A DNA stretch of 64,000 nucleotides, from NCBI GenBank assembly GCA_045587545.1, contig JAZNCN010000021.1, positions 12,466-76,465 on the forward strand, in the 5' to 3' direction. Source of the stretch: Caccoplasma_A sp045587545. Lineage in GTDB: Bacteria > Bacteroidota > Bacteroidia > Bacteroidales > G3-4614. This document shows positions 1 to 9,358 of the stretch, piece after piece; within the stretch, counting starts at the first letter, position 1; each line of letters begins with the position of its first letter. A model generated the notes under the pieces. The model was not told the DNA's origin and ran no database searches. It saw nothing but the letters and a program-made list of their open reading frames with translations. The position numbers and the translations under genes were made by a program.

Positions 1-291
1 AGAGGGAATAACCGATGGTAAAAGCAGATATACGATTACGGCAGGTACTATATTTGAAATTCTATTGGGTAATTTCCTTTCAAATAACATATCGTCCCAT
101 CTAACGGGACTTTTTTTAGCTAAAAGCCTTAAGGGTTTGTTTATAATCCATCTGAAAAGGAAAGTACTTGCAACTGCTAATATCACAACAAACAATCCCA
201 TTATCACTCGGGTTATAATCTCTTGATTCAAGGGTGTGATATCATATGTTGATATATAATTACGGATAAACTCCAATATATTATTTACCAT
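1..291 (-). CDS. MscS-family mechanosensitive ion channel, N-terminal part (cut by window edge)
   Basis: Partial gene: 97 codons read from an ATG at 289-291 to the window edge with no stop. The protein starts MVNNILEFIRNY, has one clear membrane helix at about residues 29-47 and then a basic loop with RWDDMLFERK followed by the start of another hydrophobic segment. A short periplasmic N-terminus, a helix, a basic loop with W-D and then VPAVIVYLLLP resembles the YbdG/MscM-type small-conductance channels, which release solutes on osmotic downshift. The pore helix and beta domain lie outside the window, so the family call rests on the N-terminus only. Confidence 0.55.
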   Translation of the reverse strand, partial: MVNNILEFIRNYISTYDITPLNQEIITRVIMGLFVVILAVASTFLFRWIINKPLRLLAKKSPVRWDDMLFERKLPNRISNIVPAVIVYLLLPSVIPS

Positions 292-300
292 TTGTTATAT

Positions 301-693
301 CTATTTTTTTATTTCTGATAATTTAAATATCTGCTCCATCATCTGCCACTTCTCTGTTGAAGATGCACCTTCGGGAGCTTTTTGGAACTCGCCTACGAAA
401 GCCTCCCAATCAGACTGACCCGGCATTTTAGCTAACTTACCAAACGCCTCGTCCCAATTAAAATCAACAGGTGCTTCAACTATCATAAACAAGCGTGTTC
501 CTAATATGTATATCTCCATATCATATATGCCTATTGAACGTAATCCTTGCGGAACAATATCCCATATATTCTCGGCTTGATGATACTTTTTATACAATGC
601 TATCTTTTCAGGGTCGTTTACAAGGTCTAAAGTCTGACAATATCTTTTTGTTACTTTATTCTCATTATTCTCAATATATCCTATCTTTTCCAT
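301..693 (-). CDS. L-rhamnose mutarotase family protein (RhaM/DUF718-like)
   Basis: 130 residues, slightly longer than E. coli RhaM. The order of motifs fits the family: YCQTLDL near the start, a KYHQAENIW segment matching the conserved His-containing RRHNPIWPE region of RhaM, then GIYDMEIY and LFMIVEA strands of a ferredoxin-like dimeric barrel, and a C-terminal W-rich region. RhaM interconverts alpha- and beta-L-rhamnose before isomerisation. No rhamnose isomerase, kinase or aldolase gene is visible nearby, so the sugar could also be fucose or another deoxysugar. It is separated by 73 bp from the long minus-strand operon upstream and lies 9 bp upstream of the channel gene. Confidence 0.75.
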   Translation of the reverse strand: MEKIGYIENNENKVTKRYCQTLDLVNDPEKIALYKKYHQAENIWDIVPQGLRSIGIYDMEIYILGTRLFMIVEAPVDFNWDEAFGKLAKMPGQSDWEAFVGEFQKAPEGASSTEKWQMMEQIFKLSEIKK

Positions 694-766
694 ATATTAT
701 TTATTTTTAGTTTTGAATGCGAAGTTAGCACTTTATTTATAATTAATACTTTTTTATATAGCAATT

Positions 767-979
767 CTAACTCATTGGCATATTATATACATAATACGAC
801 ATATATATTATTAAAGCTCCAACTACTCCATAAAAAATACGTGTGCCATTACGTCCAAAGAGTTTTATAAAAAATCGCACATTCTCGCTTGTAAAAAACC
901 AATTGAAGTTAAACAGACTTGCAACAATTGACAAAACTCCCAATATAAAAAAAAGTACTGAAGCTAATGTATTAAGCAT
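767..979 (-). CDS. Small two-helix membrane protein (Imm17-like)
   Basis: 70 residues with two hydrophobic helices (about 5-22 and 46-65) joined by a short aromatic/basic segment, WFFTSENVRFFIKLFGRNG. This layout resembles the small Bacteroidetes proteins labelled immunity 17 family; I recognise the pattern from memory only. The start lies 1 bp after the tsaE stop, so it is almost certainly co-transcribed with tsaE and porX. No polymorphic toxin is visible next to it, so an immunity role is not supported by context; a constitutive envelope role is as likely. Confidence 0.6.
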   Translation of the reverse strand: MLNTLASVLFFILGVLSIVASLFNFNWFFTSENVRFFIKLFGRNGTRIFYGVVGALIIYMSYYVYNMPMS

Positions 980-980
980 A

Positions 981-1409
981 TTATAATGGTTTACATATTA
1001 CTCGACGCGCTGAATTTTCAACCTCTTCAACCGTTACAACAATTGTCTCAGGAGGCAGTAACTCTTCTATCTTTTCACTCCACTCCATAAAACATAATGC
1101 ACCGCTGTAAAAATAATCCTCATATCCAAGGTCGTAAACCTCTTCTATTTTGTTTATACGGTAAAAATCAAAATGATAAACCAACTCTCCTGTTGTATCG
1201 GAACGATATTCATTTACTATTGCAAATGTTGGGCTATTTACTCCTTCACTTATTCCGAGTTCTTCACACAATGCCTTTATGAATGTTGTTTTTCCGGCTC
1301 CCATTTTACCATAAAAGGCAAATACGGTTGCATCGCCCATATTACGGATAAACTCTTTGGCCGACTCGTTTATATGTTCTAACGATGGTATATCTATTGT
1401 TATATTCAT
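981..1409 (-). CDS. tsaE: tRNA threonylcarbamoyladenosine biosynthesis ATPase TsaE
   Basis: 142 residues, the usual size. TsaE is the ATPase that works with TsaB and TsaD to make t6A at position 37 of ANN-decoding tRNAs in the cytoplasm. The Walker A motif GKMGAGKT is at residues 34-41, followed by the family-typical SPTF (59-62), HFDFYR (79-84), GYEDYF and EW (109-110). The start is 5 bp after the porX stop in the same operon. Partner genes tsaB and tsaD are not in the window. Confidence 0.95.
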   Translation of the reverse strand: MNITIDIPSLEHINESAKEFIRNMGDATVFAFYGKMGAGKTTFIKALCEELGISEGVNSPTFAIVNEYRSDTTGELVYHFDFYRINKIEEVYDLGYEDYFYSGALCFMEWSEKIEELLPPETIVVTVEEVENSARRVICKPL

Positions 1410-1414
1410 ATTCT

Positions 1415-2956
1415 CTATTTTTTTGTTAATGTAACTATGGGTATTATCATCTCCTCCATTGATATGCCTCCGTGTTGAAATGTATCTTTATAATATCCCA
1501 CATAATAGTTATAGTTATTGGGATATGCAAAGAAATCGTTTTCTGTTGCAAATATATAGGTTGAACTTATATTCAGCAGTGGCAAACCATATTTCTCAGG
1601 ATTCTTTATTTCATATACTTGCTTATGATTGTAGTCTAAAGCTTTTCCTACTTTATATCTTAGATTTGTATTGGTATTGCGGTCGCCTATAACTTTTATC
1701 GGATTATCAACATGTATAGTTCCGTGGTCGGTTGTTAAAACTATTTTATAACCCATATCGGCCATACGTTTCATCAATTCCAATGCAGGCGAATGTTTAA
1801 ACCACGACTCGGTTATTGATCGATATGCTGCACTTGTTGATGCTAATTCGCGTATCATTTTTGATTCAGTACGTGCATGAGAAAGCATATCTATAAAGTT
1901 TATTACACATACATTCAATTGGTTATTACGCATGTTTGAAACTTTTTGTAAAACTTTCTCGGCATATGCCGAATCGTTTATTTTTGTATATGAAAATGTA
2001 TAATGCTTTCTGTATCGCTCAATTTGTGTTTGTATTAATGGCGATTCATTGAGATTCTTTCCCTCTTCTTCATCTTCATCTACCCACAAATCAGGAAACA
2101 TTTTTGCTATCTTATCAGGCATAAGCCCTGAAAATATGGCATTTCGGGCATATTGTGTAGCTGTTGGCAAAATGCTGTAATACAGCTCCTCTTCTGAATA
2201 GAAATAGTCGTTCAATAGAGGTTTTATTGTTCTCCATTGGTCAAGTCGGAAATTGTCAATTAAAACGAAGAAAATCTTTTCCCCATTATCCAATGCCGGA
2301 AATAGTTTTGTTTTGAAAACTTCGTTACTCATCATCGGACGAACATCGCCAGTTACCCAACTTTCATAATTTCTTTTTATGAATTTTACAAAAGCTGAAT
2401 TTGCCTCACTCTTTTGCATCTCAAGCATGGGCAATAGATCACTTGCCGATTGTTGTAATTCAAGTTCCCAATATACAAGTCGTTTATATACCTCAGCCCA
2501 ATCGTCTGAGGTCCTTGCTTCGCCTATTTGCATTGATAGCTTGGTAAACTCTTGTTGGTATGAATGTGTTGCTTTTTCTTGAATTATCTCTTTTCTGTTA
2601 AGATTTTTCTTTATCGAAAGCAATATTTGATTGGGATTAACCGGTTTTATCAGATAATCAGATATTTTACTGCCAATTGCCTGCTCCATGATATTCTCTT
2701 CTTCGCTTTTTGTTATCATTACAACAGGGATATCGGGATAGTTCTCTTTTATAATACCTAATGTCTCTATTCCGCTTAAACCGGGCATATTCTCATCTAA
2801 TATTATAAGACTGAATTGCTCCTTATCACACATATCTATTGCATCGCGTCCATTAGTTACGGTTGTTACTTCGTAACCTTTTTGTTCAAGGAAATATATA
2901 TGAGGCTTTAGTAAATCAATCTCATCATCAGCCCAAAGTATAGTGTCTTTTCTCAT
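1415..2956 (-). CDS. porX: Two-component response regulator with PglZ/alkaline phosphatase-type output domain (PorX)
   Basis: 514 residues from ATG 2954-2956; an in-frame ATG further upstream at 3013 would run into porW, so the internal start MRKDTILWADDE is chosen. A receiver domain (1-120) has acidic residues D10/D11, phospho-acceptor D54 in LILDENMPG and K104 in LIKPVNP. The C-terminal half is an alkaline-phosphatase-superfamily PglZ domain with VLIDNFRLDQW and TTDHGT metal-site motifs. In Porphyromonas, PorX with the kinase PorY controls and associates with the type IX secretion system. The gene follows porW by 8 bp. No porY is visible. Confidence 0.9.
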   Translation of the reverse strand: MRKDTILWADDEIDLLKPHIYFLEQKGYEVTTVTNGRDAIDMCDKEQFSLIILDENMPGLSGIETLGIIKENYPDIPVVMITKSEEENIMEQAIGSKISDYLIKPVNPNQILLSIKKNLNRKEIIQEKATHSYQQEFTKLSMQIGEARTSDDWAEVYKRLVYWELELQQSASDLLPMLEMQKSEANSAFVKFIKRNYESWVTGDVRPMMSNEVFKTKLFPALDNGEKIFFVLIDNFRLDQWRTIKPLLNDYFYSEEELYYSILPTATQYARNAIFSGLMPDKIAKMFPDLWVDEDEEEGKNLNESPLIQTQIERYRKHYTFSYTKINDSAYAEKVLQKVSNMRNNQLNVCVINFIDMLSHARTESKMIRELASTSAAYRSITESWFKHSPALELMKRMADMGYKIVLTTDHGTIHVDNPIKVIGDRNTNTNLRYKVGKALDYNHKQVYEIKNPEKYGLPLLNISSTYIFATENDFFAYPNNYNYYVGYYKDTFQHGGISMEEMIIPIVTLTKK

Positions 2957-2964
2957 AATTACAT

Positions 2965-5772
2965 TCAATATTGCTCTTGCAAGTCGGCTTCGGCAGCCAT
3001 AGAGCTCTCCCAAAATTCAAAATAATTTTCAAAGGTGTTACCCTGCATTAGCAAATTATAGTTTTCAGAACTTATCATTACCAAACGGACTCCTTCAGGT
3101 AACTGCATACCCTCTGGCGATTCTATTTTTTTACGATATAGCAATAGCTCTCGCAAATTTGCAAATCCACTTATTCTTAACATTCCCACACCTCCGGTTG
3201 TTGTTATGGCAAGGTCAAAATCTTTTATATAGAAATTTGTAAAATTGTATCGTGCAGCAAGGAATAGTATCTGATTGGCATCAATACTATCTGTCGCAAA
3301 TACCATCAACATTTCATGTGGCGAATCTTTATCCCATACAAATGGAGGCATTTCAATATCGCCTGCTATTGAATCGCCTACCGACTCTCCAATACCTAAA
3401 CGCATTTTAAAAATATCTTGCTTCGCAGTTCCCGATACAACCTTGCGTCCTTCTGCTACTCCCTTGAGCATTGATGTTGCCAATGGTGATACATCTTCCT
3501 CGGGATAAGTTTCAAGAAGTTTCTTTAATGCTGCTTTAAAGTTATCAATATCTCCTTCATTAACATATGCCAACGCATTCACCAACATAAATTTCGGCAT
3601 AAGTTTTGACAACGGGTATTTTTGAACAAATTTGTCATATTGGGTATGAACTGAACCATTTTCTCCATTTATAAATGCCTCATAAACCTGAATATAAAGA
3701 GAATCTTGTTCTATATCCATTGTTCTTAGATTTGCCAAATAATTAGGATCCTTAAGAGCTTGTGCATATTTACTTTCGGGATATTCTTCTATAATTTTGC
3801 GACGATACTCTTCTGCTGTAAGATTGTCTTGAGCAATCATATTCATCAGATATATATTATAGTATGTATCCAACATATATTCGTTGTCAGGGTATGTACT
3901 CATCAAACGTTCAAAAACAGCCATGGCTGCATCAAAATCTTCAAGGTCGTTTTTGAGTATTACTCCCATATTATATAGTCCGTCGATAATCAACTCGTCA
4001 GACATAGCAATATCTTCAGGTGTGCGAGGTAACTGTTGCAAATAGTATTGCGGATCTTTATTATCGGTTATGGGAGCATTTAAAGAATCGTTCATCGCCT
4101 CTACTTGGGCCAATGAATCGGCTAATGCTTCAGCCTCTTCCTCTGCACCGTAATCATACTCTTCAAAATCAGACATTGAAAAGGCGGCTTTATTTATACG
4201 ACGCCAATCATCTTCCAATTTTCGTTTTCCCCATCTCTTTTGGAAATCAGCTTTTCCTGTTGTAACTGTTGCCTTATTATAGAAATACCAACTTGAACTT
4301 TTACCTCCAATTTGCATTGCAGGAGCTGTAGGTGCTGTAGCATTTCCTACTAATGACTCTCCAAAAGAGGCATTCATGGCTGCCTGATTTGCCATATATT
4401 CTTGTCGCGCCTGCTCCTCTGCCAATAATCTCTCCTGCTCTTTAACCTCCTCAATCTTCTTCTCTATTATTTTCATTATCTCCTCTTCAGGCAGAGATGC
4501 CACATATCTTAAACTATCCTGCATCTCAACTGTTGATGAGTGAATAACAAGATCATCAAGGACCTCTGACCTCTTAACTAGTACTGAATAATTGGGATAG
4601 TCCTCTTTTACCAAAGGAACTCCCTCGGCATAACATGGCTGAGCCTTGGTATATTTACGTTGAGCAAAATATATATTTCCGAGTGTTATCTGGTTTATAG
4701 CCTTTTCTATTCCATTACGAGTACTCTCTGAATTAGCCATTATATAGTAATCAACTGCTCGTGCGGTATCTCCTGCCGAAAGGTGTATATTTCCTATTGC
4801 ATAGTATATTTGATCAAGATACTCTTTGTTTTTAGATGCTCGTGTCATCTTTTTCAAACTCTTTATAACCTTGGCTGTATCCTGACCCGTCATAACCTCT
4901 GTCTTTTTTATATGAGCATTAAACTCTGTACGATAGTCAGGGTTCATTGATATTACCTTTGAATAGGTATCGTAAGCCAATTTATTTTCACCAGTAGCTT
5001 GATATAACTGTGCTAATGCAAAAGTTTGACGTATCTTTTGGGACTTGTCCTTTTGCGATTTTATTGATACCTTCAGATGTGGTATCGCCTCCTCATATTC
5101 CTCTTTATTCATATGGTATTGGGCTGTAGCCATAGCTAAAGCACCACTCAACTTTGAAGGTATTGAGTCAAGCGAAATTTTATGTTTTACATCTTCTGCC
5201 TCATACAGCCAGCCCAACTCGGTATAACAACGCATAAGCCAAATTCGAGCCTCTTTTACAATTTCATCTAACCAACTAAAATGGCGTATTATATATGTAA
5301 ATGTTGATGATGCCTCAAGAAACTCTCCTTGATAAAATTGTGATTTTGCTATCATCAGCCATGCATTGTGAATATATGGATTAAACTCCTCTCGGTTAAG
5401 GAATGCTCTATATTTAGGGTCAGAAGCCTTTTTGGGATCTCTTTTTGGTTTTTTCTTTATCGAGTGTAATTGTATAGCCTTTTTGCCTTTATCGATAGGC
5501 AGTTTAAAATCACCAGACGGCTTACTCTCCTTCTCGTTTGAATATGCACTTACAGGGTGTAGATGAACAATATCGGTAAAATCATCTTGGAAAGTTCCCT
5601 GCATACTCTTTAGCGACTCTTTATAAGCCTCGTTTCCATTAAAATAGACATTAAAACGTGTAGTAAGCCCATGGTAAAAACGTGTAGCCCTTGTATTCTT
5701 TTTTGTAGAACACGCAATCATCATCAATAGAGATATTGATACTACTAATATTTTTACTACACTCTTTTTCAA
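2965..5772 (-). CDS. porW: T9SS accessory lipoprotein with TPR repeats (PorW/SprE)
   Basis: 935 residues. A signal peptide ends in a lipobox with Cys21 (MMIACSTKK), so the product is a lipoprotein. The mature N-terminus (TRATRFYHGLTTRFNVYFNG) is the conserved start of SprE/PorW, which is needed for type IX secretion and, in gliding species, motility. TPR helices fill about residues 130-420, followed by a charged glutamate-rich stretch (about 430-470), a low-complexity middle, and further TPR-like repeats from about 590. It sits 31 bp after the metal permease gene and 8 bp before porX, so the two T9SS genes share a transcript. Confidence 0.88.
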   Translation of the reverse strand: MKKSVVKILVVSISLLMMIACSTKKNTRATRFYHGLTTRFNVYFNGNEAYKESLKSMQGTFQDDFTDIVHLHPVSAYSNEKESKPSGDFKLPIDKGKKAIQLHSIKKKPKRDPKKASDPKYRAFLNREEFNPYIHNAWLMIAKSQFYQGEFLEASSTFTYIIRHFSWLDEIVKEARIWLMRCYTELGWLYEAEDVKHKISLDSIPSKLSGALAMATAQYHMNKEEYEEAIPHLKVSIKSQKDKSQKIRQTFALAQLYQATGENKLAYDTYSKVISMNPDYRTEFNAHIKKTEVMTGQDTAKVIKSLKKMTRASKNKEYLDQIYYAIGNIHLSAGDTARAVDYYIMANSESTRNGIEKAINQITLGNIYFAQRKYTKAQPCYAEGVPLVKEDYPNYSVLVKRSEVLDDLVIHSSTVEMQDSLRYVASLPEEEIMKIIEKKIEEVKEQERLLAEEQARQEYMANQAAMNASFGESLVGNATAPTAPAMQIGGKSSSWYFYNKATVTTGKADFQKRWGKRKLEDDWRRINKAAFSMSDFEEYDYGAEEEAEALADSLAQVEAMNDSLNAPITDNKDPQYYLQQLPRTPEDIAMSDELIIDGLYNMGVILKNDLEDFDAAMAVFERLMSTYPDNEYMLDTYYNIYLMNMIAQDNLTAEEYRRKIIEEYPESKYAQALKDPNYLANLRTMDIEQDSLYIQVYEAFINGENGSVHTQYDKFVQKYPLSKLMPKFMLVNALAYVNEGDIDNFKAALKKLLETYPEEDVSPLATSMLKGVAEGRKVVSGTAKQDIFKMRLGIGESVGDSIAGDIEMPPFVWDKDSPHEMLMVFATDSIDANQILFLAARYNFTNFYIKDFDLAITTTGGVGMLRISGFANLRELLLYRKKIESPEGMQLPEGVRLVMISSENYNLLMQGNTFENYFEFWESSMAAEADLQEQY

Positions 5773-5803
5773 TTATATATCACTTTATTATAAAGTACGT
5801 CTT

Positions 5804-6631
5804 TTATAATGTTTTATTGTATCTTCTTTTCTTAAGAATTTGATACACAATCCTTGCAATCAGATATATTGATGCAAAGACAAATACTATTGTTGCTCCT
5901 GTAGGGATATTTATAAATGTTGATAAAACTAAACCTACCACACCCCCTAATACCGCAAGCAGAGATGAATATACAGATATTTTATTATAACTATGTGTAT
6001 ATATCTCAACGCTCATTTGTGGCAATGATAGGAAAGAGAGCAATAGCATAATACCTACAAGCCTAATAGATAATATTATACTCAACGATATGATTATTAT
6101 TGCCAAATACTCCACACATCGCACATTCACCCCCTTGGTATAAGCAAAATCTCGGTCAAAAGCAGTATAAACTATCTTTTTATTATATATATAAAAGAGA
6201 GTTATAACAGATATAGCAAATATTGAATAAATAATAAGTTCACCCCTTGTAACCGTTAATATATTACCAAAAAGAAAACTTGTTAAACCTGCATTGTAAC
6301 TTGGAGTTATAAACACAAATATTATACCCAGCGCCATACCCAATGCCCAAAAAACTGCAATAGCCGAGTCCTCTCTTACTTTTCCCCCTCTTGATATTAA
6401 TTCAACGCCAAAAGCTGAAGCCAATGCGAATAACAAGGCTGTAATCATAGGAGATACACCTAAAAACATTCCTAATCCTAAACCTCCAAATGAACTATGT
6501 GTTATACCCCCTGTTATAAACAACATACGACGAGAAACTATGTATGTGCCTACAATGCCCGAGACTACAGCAATCAATAATATTGCCACAAATGCATTAA
6601 TAAAAAAAGAATATTGAACTATATCCATCAT
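5804..6631 (-). CDS. Metal (probably zinc) ABC transporter permease, ZnuB-like
   Basis: 275 residues, almost wholly hydrophobic with about eight membrane helices. The pattern (VAILLIAVVSGIVGTYIVSR, GGITHSSFGGLGLG, then VGIMLLLSFLSLPQ) matches family 3 permeases of ABC importers for Zn/Mn/Fe. No binding protein or ATPase is adjacent; a ZnuA-like and a ZnuC-like gene lie at 24.7-26.2 kb on the same strand and are the obvious partners. It is 2 bp after the small membrane protein gene and 31 bp before porW. Confidence 0.88.
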   Translation of the reverse strand: MMDIVQYSFFINAFVAILLIAVVSGIVGTYIVSRRMLFITGGITHSSFGGLGLGMFLGVSPMITALLFALASAFGVELISRGGKVREDSAIAVFWALGMALGIIFVFITPSYNAGLTSFLFGNILTVTRGELIIYSIFAISVITLFYIYNKKIVYTAFDRDFAYTKGVNVRCVEYLAIIIISLSIILSIRLVGIMLLLSFLSLPQMSVEIYTHSYNKISVYSSLLAVLGGVVGLVLSTFINIPTGATIVFVFASIYLIARIVYQILKKRRYNKTL

Positions 6632-6633
6632 CT

Positions 6634-7047
6634 CTACCGTTGTATACGTCTTTCTGAAACAACCAATAAAACCTCATCTCTAATAGATAGTGGAAGTTCA
6701 ATGCCTCTCAAACACAAACTGCGTACCCAACCGGCAACTTCATCGCTCTGCAATGTATAAAATACCTCTTCAAATGCCGATACTGCAATTTGGTCATACT
6801 CTTCACATGGCACTCCTTTATATGCATCTAATTCATAATCGTCGTAATATTCAATCTTACTACTAACGCCTGTCAACAACGAATCCTTTTCGCATGTCTC
6901 GTGCATTCCACAACATTCGGAATCAACTTTCTTGGCCTTTGCCTCTTCCTCTTTTGTTCGCTTTCCTATTGTGGTATAGCGCGACACGAGGGCTGCTGTA
7001 ATACCCAAAACAAGAATTGCTCCTATGATTATACAAACTGCTAACAT
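6634..7047 (-). CDS. Conserved small membrane-anchored protein with CCGxHxxC motif, function unknown
   Basis: 137 residues. One N-terminal membrane helix (about 3-21), then a basic linker (KRTKEEEAKAKK) and a cysteine cluster ECCGMHETC (C45, C46, C52 with H49) that could bind metal or an Fe-S centre, then an acidic domain ending near RRIQR. The start overlaps the end of aroA by 7 bp, so translation is probably coupled. It lies just upstream of the metal permease. I cannot assign a function; metal handling would be a guess from the Cys/His cluster and the neighbour. Confidence 0.75.
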   Translation of the reverse strand: MLAVCIIIGAILVLGITAALVSRYTTIGKRTKEEEAKAKKVDSECCGMHETCEKDSLLTGVSSKIEYYDDYELDAYKGVPCEEYDQIAVSAFEEVFYTLQSDEVAGWVRSLCLRGIELPLSIRDEVLLVVSERRIQR

Positions 7048-8264
7048 TCTTCTACTATAAATCCTGCTTTAGATAAATCGGTCCAAAATGAGGGATACGA
7101 TTTAGTTACAACCGTTGCATTGCATATCTCTAATCGGGGAAATATAAAAGATGCTAAAGAAAACGACATAGCCATACGATGGTCGTCGTAAGTGGCAATG
7201 CTTATATTCTCTTCGGGCAATACTTTTTCTCCATTCCACGAAAGAGCGCCCTCTTCTGATGCGTCCAAAACATATCCAAGTTTCTTCATCTCCTCAACAA
7301 GAGCCGCAATCCTGTCAGTCTCCTTTATTCTCAACGACTGCAAGCCTGTTAATTTAAATGGTATATCTTTTAATGCTGCGGTTACAACTATTGTTTGCGC
7401 TAAATCGGGAGTATCTGTTAAATCTGCCTCATAGAGTTTACGAACAGCATTGCACTTTCTTAATGCAATATAGCCATCGTTATACTCTGTTGCAACGCCC
7501 AAAGGAGAGAAGAGCGATGCTACTTTTGAATCGCCCTGAATACTATCATTATCCAATCCTTCCAATATAATATCGGCATCATTTGAGAGAGCCACAAATC
7601 CATACCAATAAGATGCTGCCGACCAATCGGCTTCTATCCGGTATGGAATGGGGTTATATCTTCCCGATGGCACAGTTATAACATTGTCTTTTACGGTAGC
7701 CGATACCCCATAACGAGCCATAAGGGCAAGAGTCATTTTTATATAAGGGAAAGATATTATATCGCCTGTCAATATCAGTTTAAGACCATTCTCCATATAT
7801 GGCGCAATCATAAGTAACGCTGATACATATTGAGAACTTACTCCTCCGTTAAGCTCAATAACTCCTCCTTTTAATAGGCGTCCTCGTATCTTTAATGGCA
7901 AAAATCCCTCTCGCTCAACATACTCTATATCTGCTCCTATTTTGCGTAAAGCATCAACCAATACGGCTATGGGTCGTTGTTTCATACGTTCCGACCCTGT
8001 TAATATATGCTCGCCTGCAAGCATTGAAAGGTATGCTGTAGCAAAACGTGTGGCAGTACCTGCAGCTCCTGTGTCAATAACACTCTCTTTTGCAGATAAA
8101 GCTCTTTGCATCATCTCCGAGTCGTCACAAACAGCCACATTCTCAGGAGAGATTTTACTTTCGGCTAATTTATTAAGCAACAACACCCTATTGCTGATAC
8201 TCTTTGAGTATGGCAAATTCATATCTCCTCGTATGCTAAGGGGTGCTGTAAGTTTTATATTCAT
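7041..8264 (-). CDS. aroA: 3-phosphoshikimate 1-carboxyvinyltransferase (EPSP synthase)
   Basis: 407 residues, a little shorter than the E. coli enzyme. It joins shikimate-3-phosphate and PEP in the chorismate pathway. Visible family motifs are LPYSKSISNR (K21, S22, R26), DDSEMMQRAL, GTAGTATRFATAYLS, RPIAVLVDALRKIGA, a modified substrate loop DWSAASYWY, RIKETDR and YDDHRMAMSFSLA near the C-terminus. Another shikimate-pathway gene, aroQ, heads a separate operon at 31.2 kb. The gene starts 9 bp after the DUF4831 gene and overlaps the next gene by 7 bp. Confidence 0.95.
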   Translation of the reverse strand: MNIKLTAPLSIRGDMNLPYSKSISNRVLLLNKLAESKISPENVAVCDDSEMMQRALSAKESVIDTGAAGTATRFATAYLSMLAGEHILTGSERMKQRPIAVLVDALRKIGADIEYVEREGFLPLKIRGRLLKGGVIELNGGVSSQYVSALLMIAPYMENGLKLILTGDIISFPYIKMTLALMARYGVSATVKDNVITVPSGRYNPIPYRIEADWSAASYWYGFVALSNDADIILEGLDNDSIQGDSKVASLFSPLGVATEYNDGYIALRKCNAVRKLYEADLTDTPDLAQTIVVTAALKDIPFKLTGLQSLRIKETDRIAALVEEMKKLGYVLDASEEGALSWNGEKVLPEENISIATYDDHRMAMSFSLASFIFPRLEICNATVVTKSYPSFWTDLSKAGFIVEEC

Positions 8265-8273
8265 ATTAATCTA

Positions 8274-9356
8274 TTATTTAACAATAGTGTTTTGTCCAAC
8301 CTCCTTTATTGCTCCGGTATTGGGGTGCAATATCAAATATGCGGGTTGCTTTTTATCAACAAACAATTTGGGAGCCAAACCAAATTTTATACCAAATTGT
8401 GTTAATTGGACTCTCTTTTCATCAAGAGTTTTACCTTGATATTTTAACGACATTAATGCTTCGCCCGGAATATTATATATAATAGAGTTTTCGGGTAAAA
8501 CTATCGGATTACCTTTAGCATCTAATGGAGCTGTAGCTCTGACCACATTGCTTAACGATATATAAATAGGCTCTCCACTTAAATTATCAGCTCCAACCAA
8601 TCCCTCTATCTCTGATATACGTGCAACAACTACATCTTCACACTCCCCTTGAGGAATCCATCTAACACGTACACTTTTTTTCTGAGTAGTTGTTGTTCCT
8701 GTAAACATTACAGAGAGACGATTTTCTTGTTCGTCAAGTTGTTGTAACATAAGTTTAAGAGCTTCACCATCAAACTTCTGGTCAGATTCTCCTGTAATTA
8801 TATCGGTACGGCTCTCCCTTATCCTATAAATCTGTTTTGCAGCCAACTCAGCCATACGAATATTAGAGCCTGACAACAACATCTCCTCTGTAAATGCCAA
8901 CGAATATGTATTATCTTCAAGAGGTGATTTTTGTACTTTCACAACATTCTCCTCTTTTAGCTCTTCATCAAATTGAGGTTCAGCATTAACAGCCATTAAA
9001 ATGCCCTCTTCATTAACATAGATATATGGCGACTCGGCACTCTTCAATTGAATAGCATAATATATATCTTTATCAGGGAGACTTGATACTGTAGCCGAAA
9101 TACTTACTACCTCCCATTTATTAGAGTTCTCTGAAACTTTTGCCGGTACTCCAAGATATTTTTGAGAATAATTGGCATACGGCCCTGCCGTTTTTTGAGT
9201 CTGCTTTAACTCAATATCAATATCTATTACCGTTTTTGGCAAAATATACGATACTGTATAATCATTGAATTTACCTGCCATCTGCTTCCCGCTTTCAGAT
9301 GAATAAGTTGCGATAGAAGAGATTAATAAAATTGTTGCTATAGCTATACGTTTCAT
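8274..9356 (-). CDS. DUF4831 family secreted protein, function unknown
   Basis: 360 residues with an N-terminal signal peptide (MKRIAIATILLISSIATYSSES). The body begins YTVSYILPKTVIDIDIELKQ and has repeated beta-strand patterns, as in the Bacteroidales DUF4831 family, which I recognise by its opening motif and length. No catalytic residues can be named. It is 2 bp after the nnrDE stop and 9 bp before aroA, so it belongs to the long minus-strand operon. The protein is expected in the periplasm or at the inner face of the outer membrane. Confidence 0.72.
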   Translation of the reverse strand: MKRIAIATILLISSIATYSSESGKQMAGKFNDYTVSYILPKTVIDIDIELKQTQKTAGPYANYSQKYLGVPAKVSENSNKWEVVSISATVSSLPDKDIYYAIQLKSAESPYIYVNEEGILMAVNAEPQFDEELKEENVVKVQKSPLEDNTYSLAFTEEMLLSGSNIRMAELAAKQIYRIRESRTDIITGESDQKFDGEALKLMLQQLDEQENRLSVMFTGTTTTQKKSVRVRWIPQGECEDVVVARISEIEGLVGADNLSGEPIYISLSNVVRATAPLDAKGNPIVLPENSIIYNIPGEALMSLKYQGKTLDEKRVQLTQFGIKFGLAPKLFVDKKQPAYLILHPNTGAIKEVGQNTIVK

Positions 9357-9358
9357 AA

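Noticed and set aside
767..979. Toxin-immunity pair
   Set aside because: There is no neighbouring toxin-like gene; the linkage is with tsaE and porX.
2957..3013. Upstream in-frame start that would lengthen PorX by 19 residues
   Set aside because: It overlaps the porW coding region and the added residues match nothing; MRKDTILWADDE is the normal PorX start.
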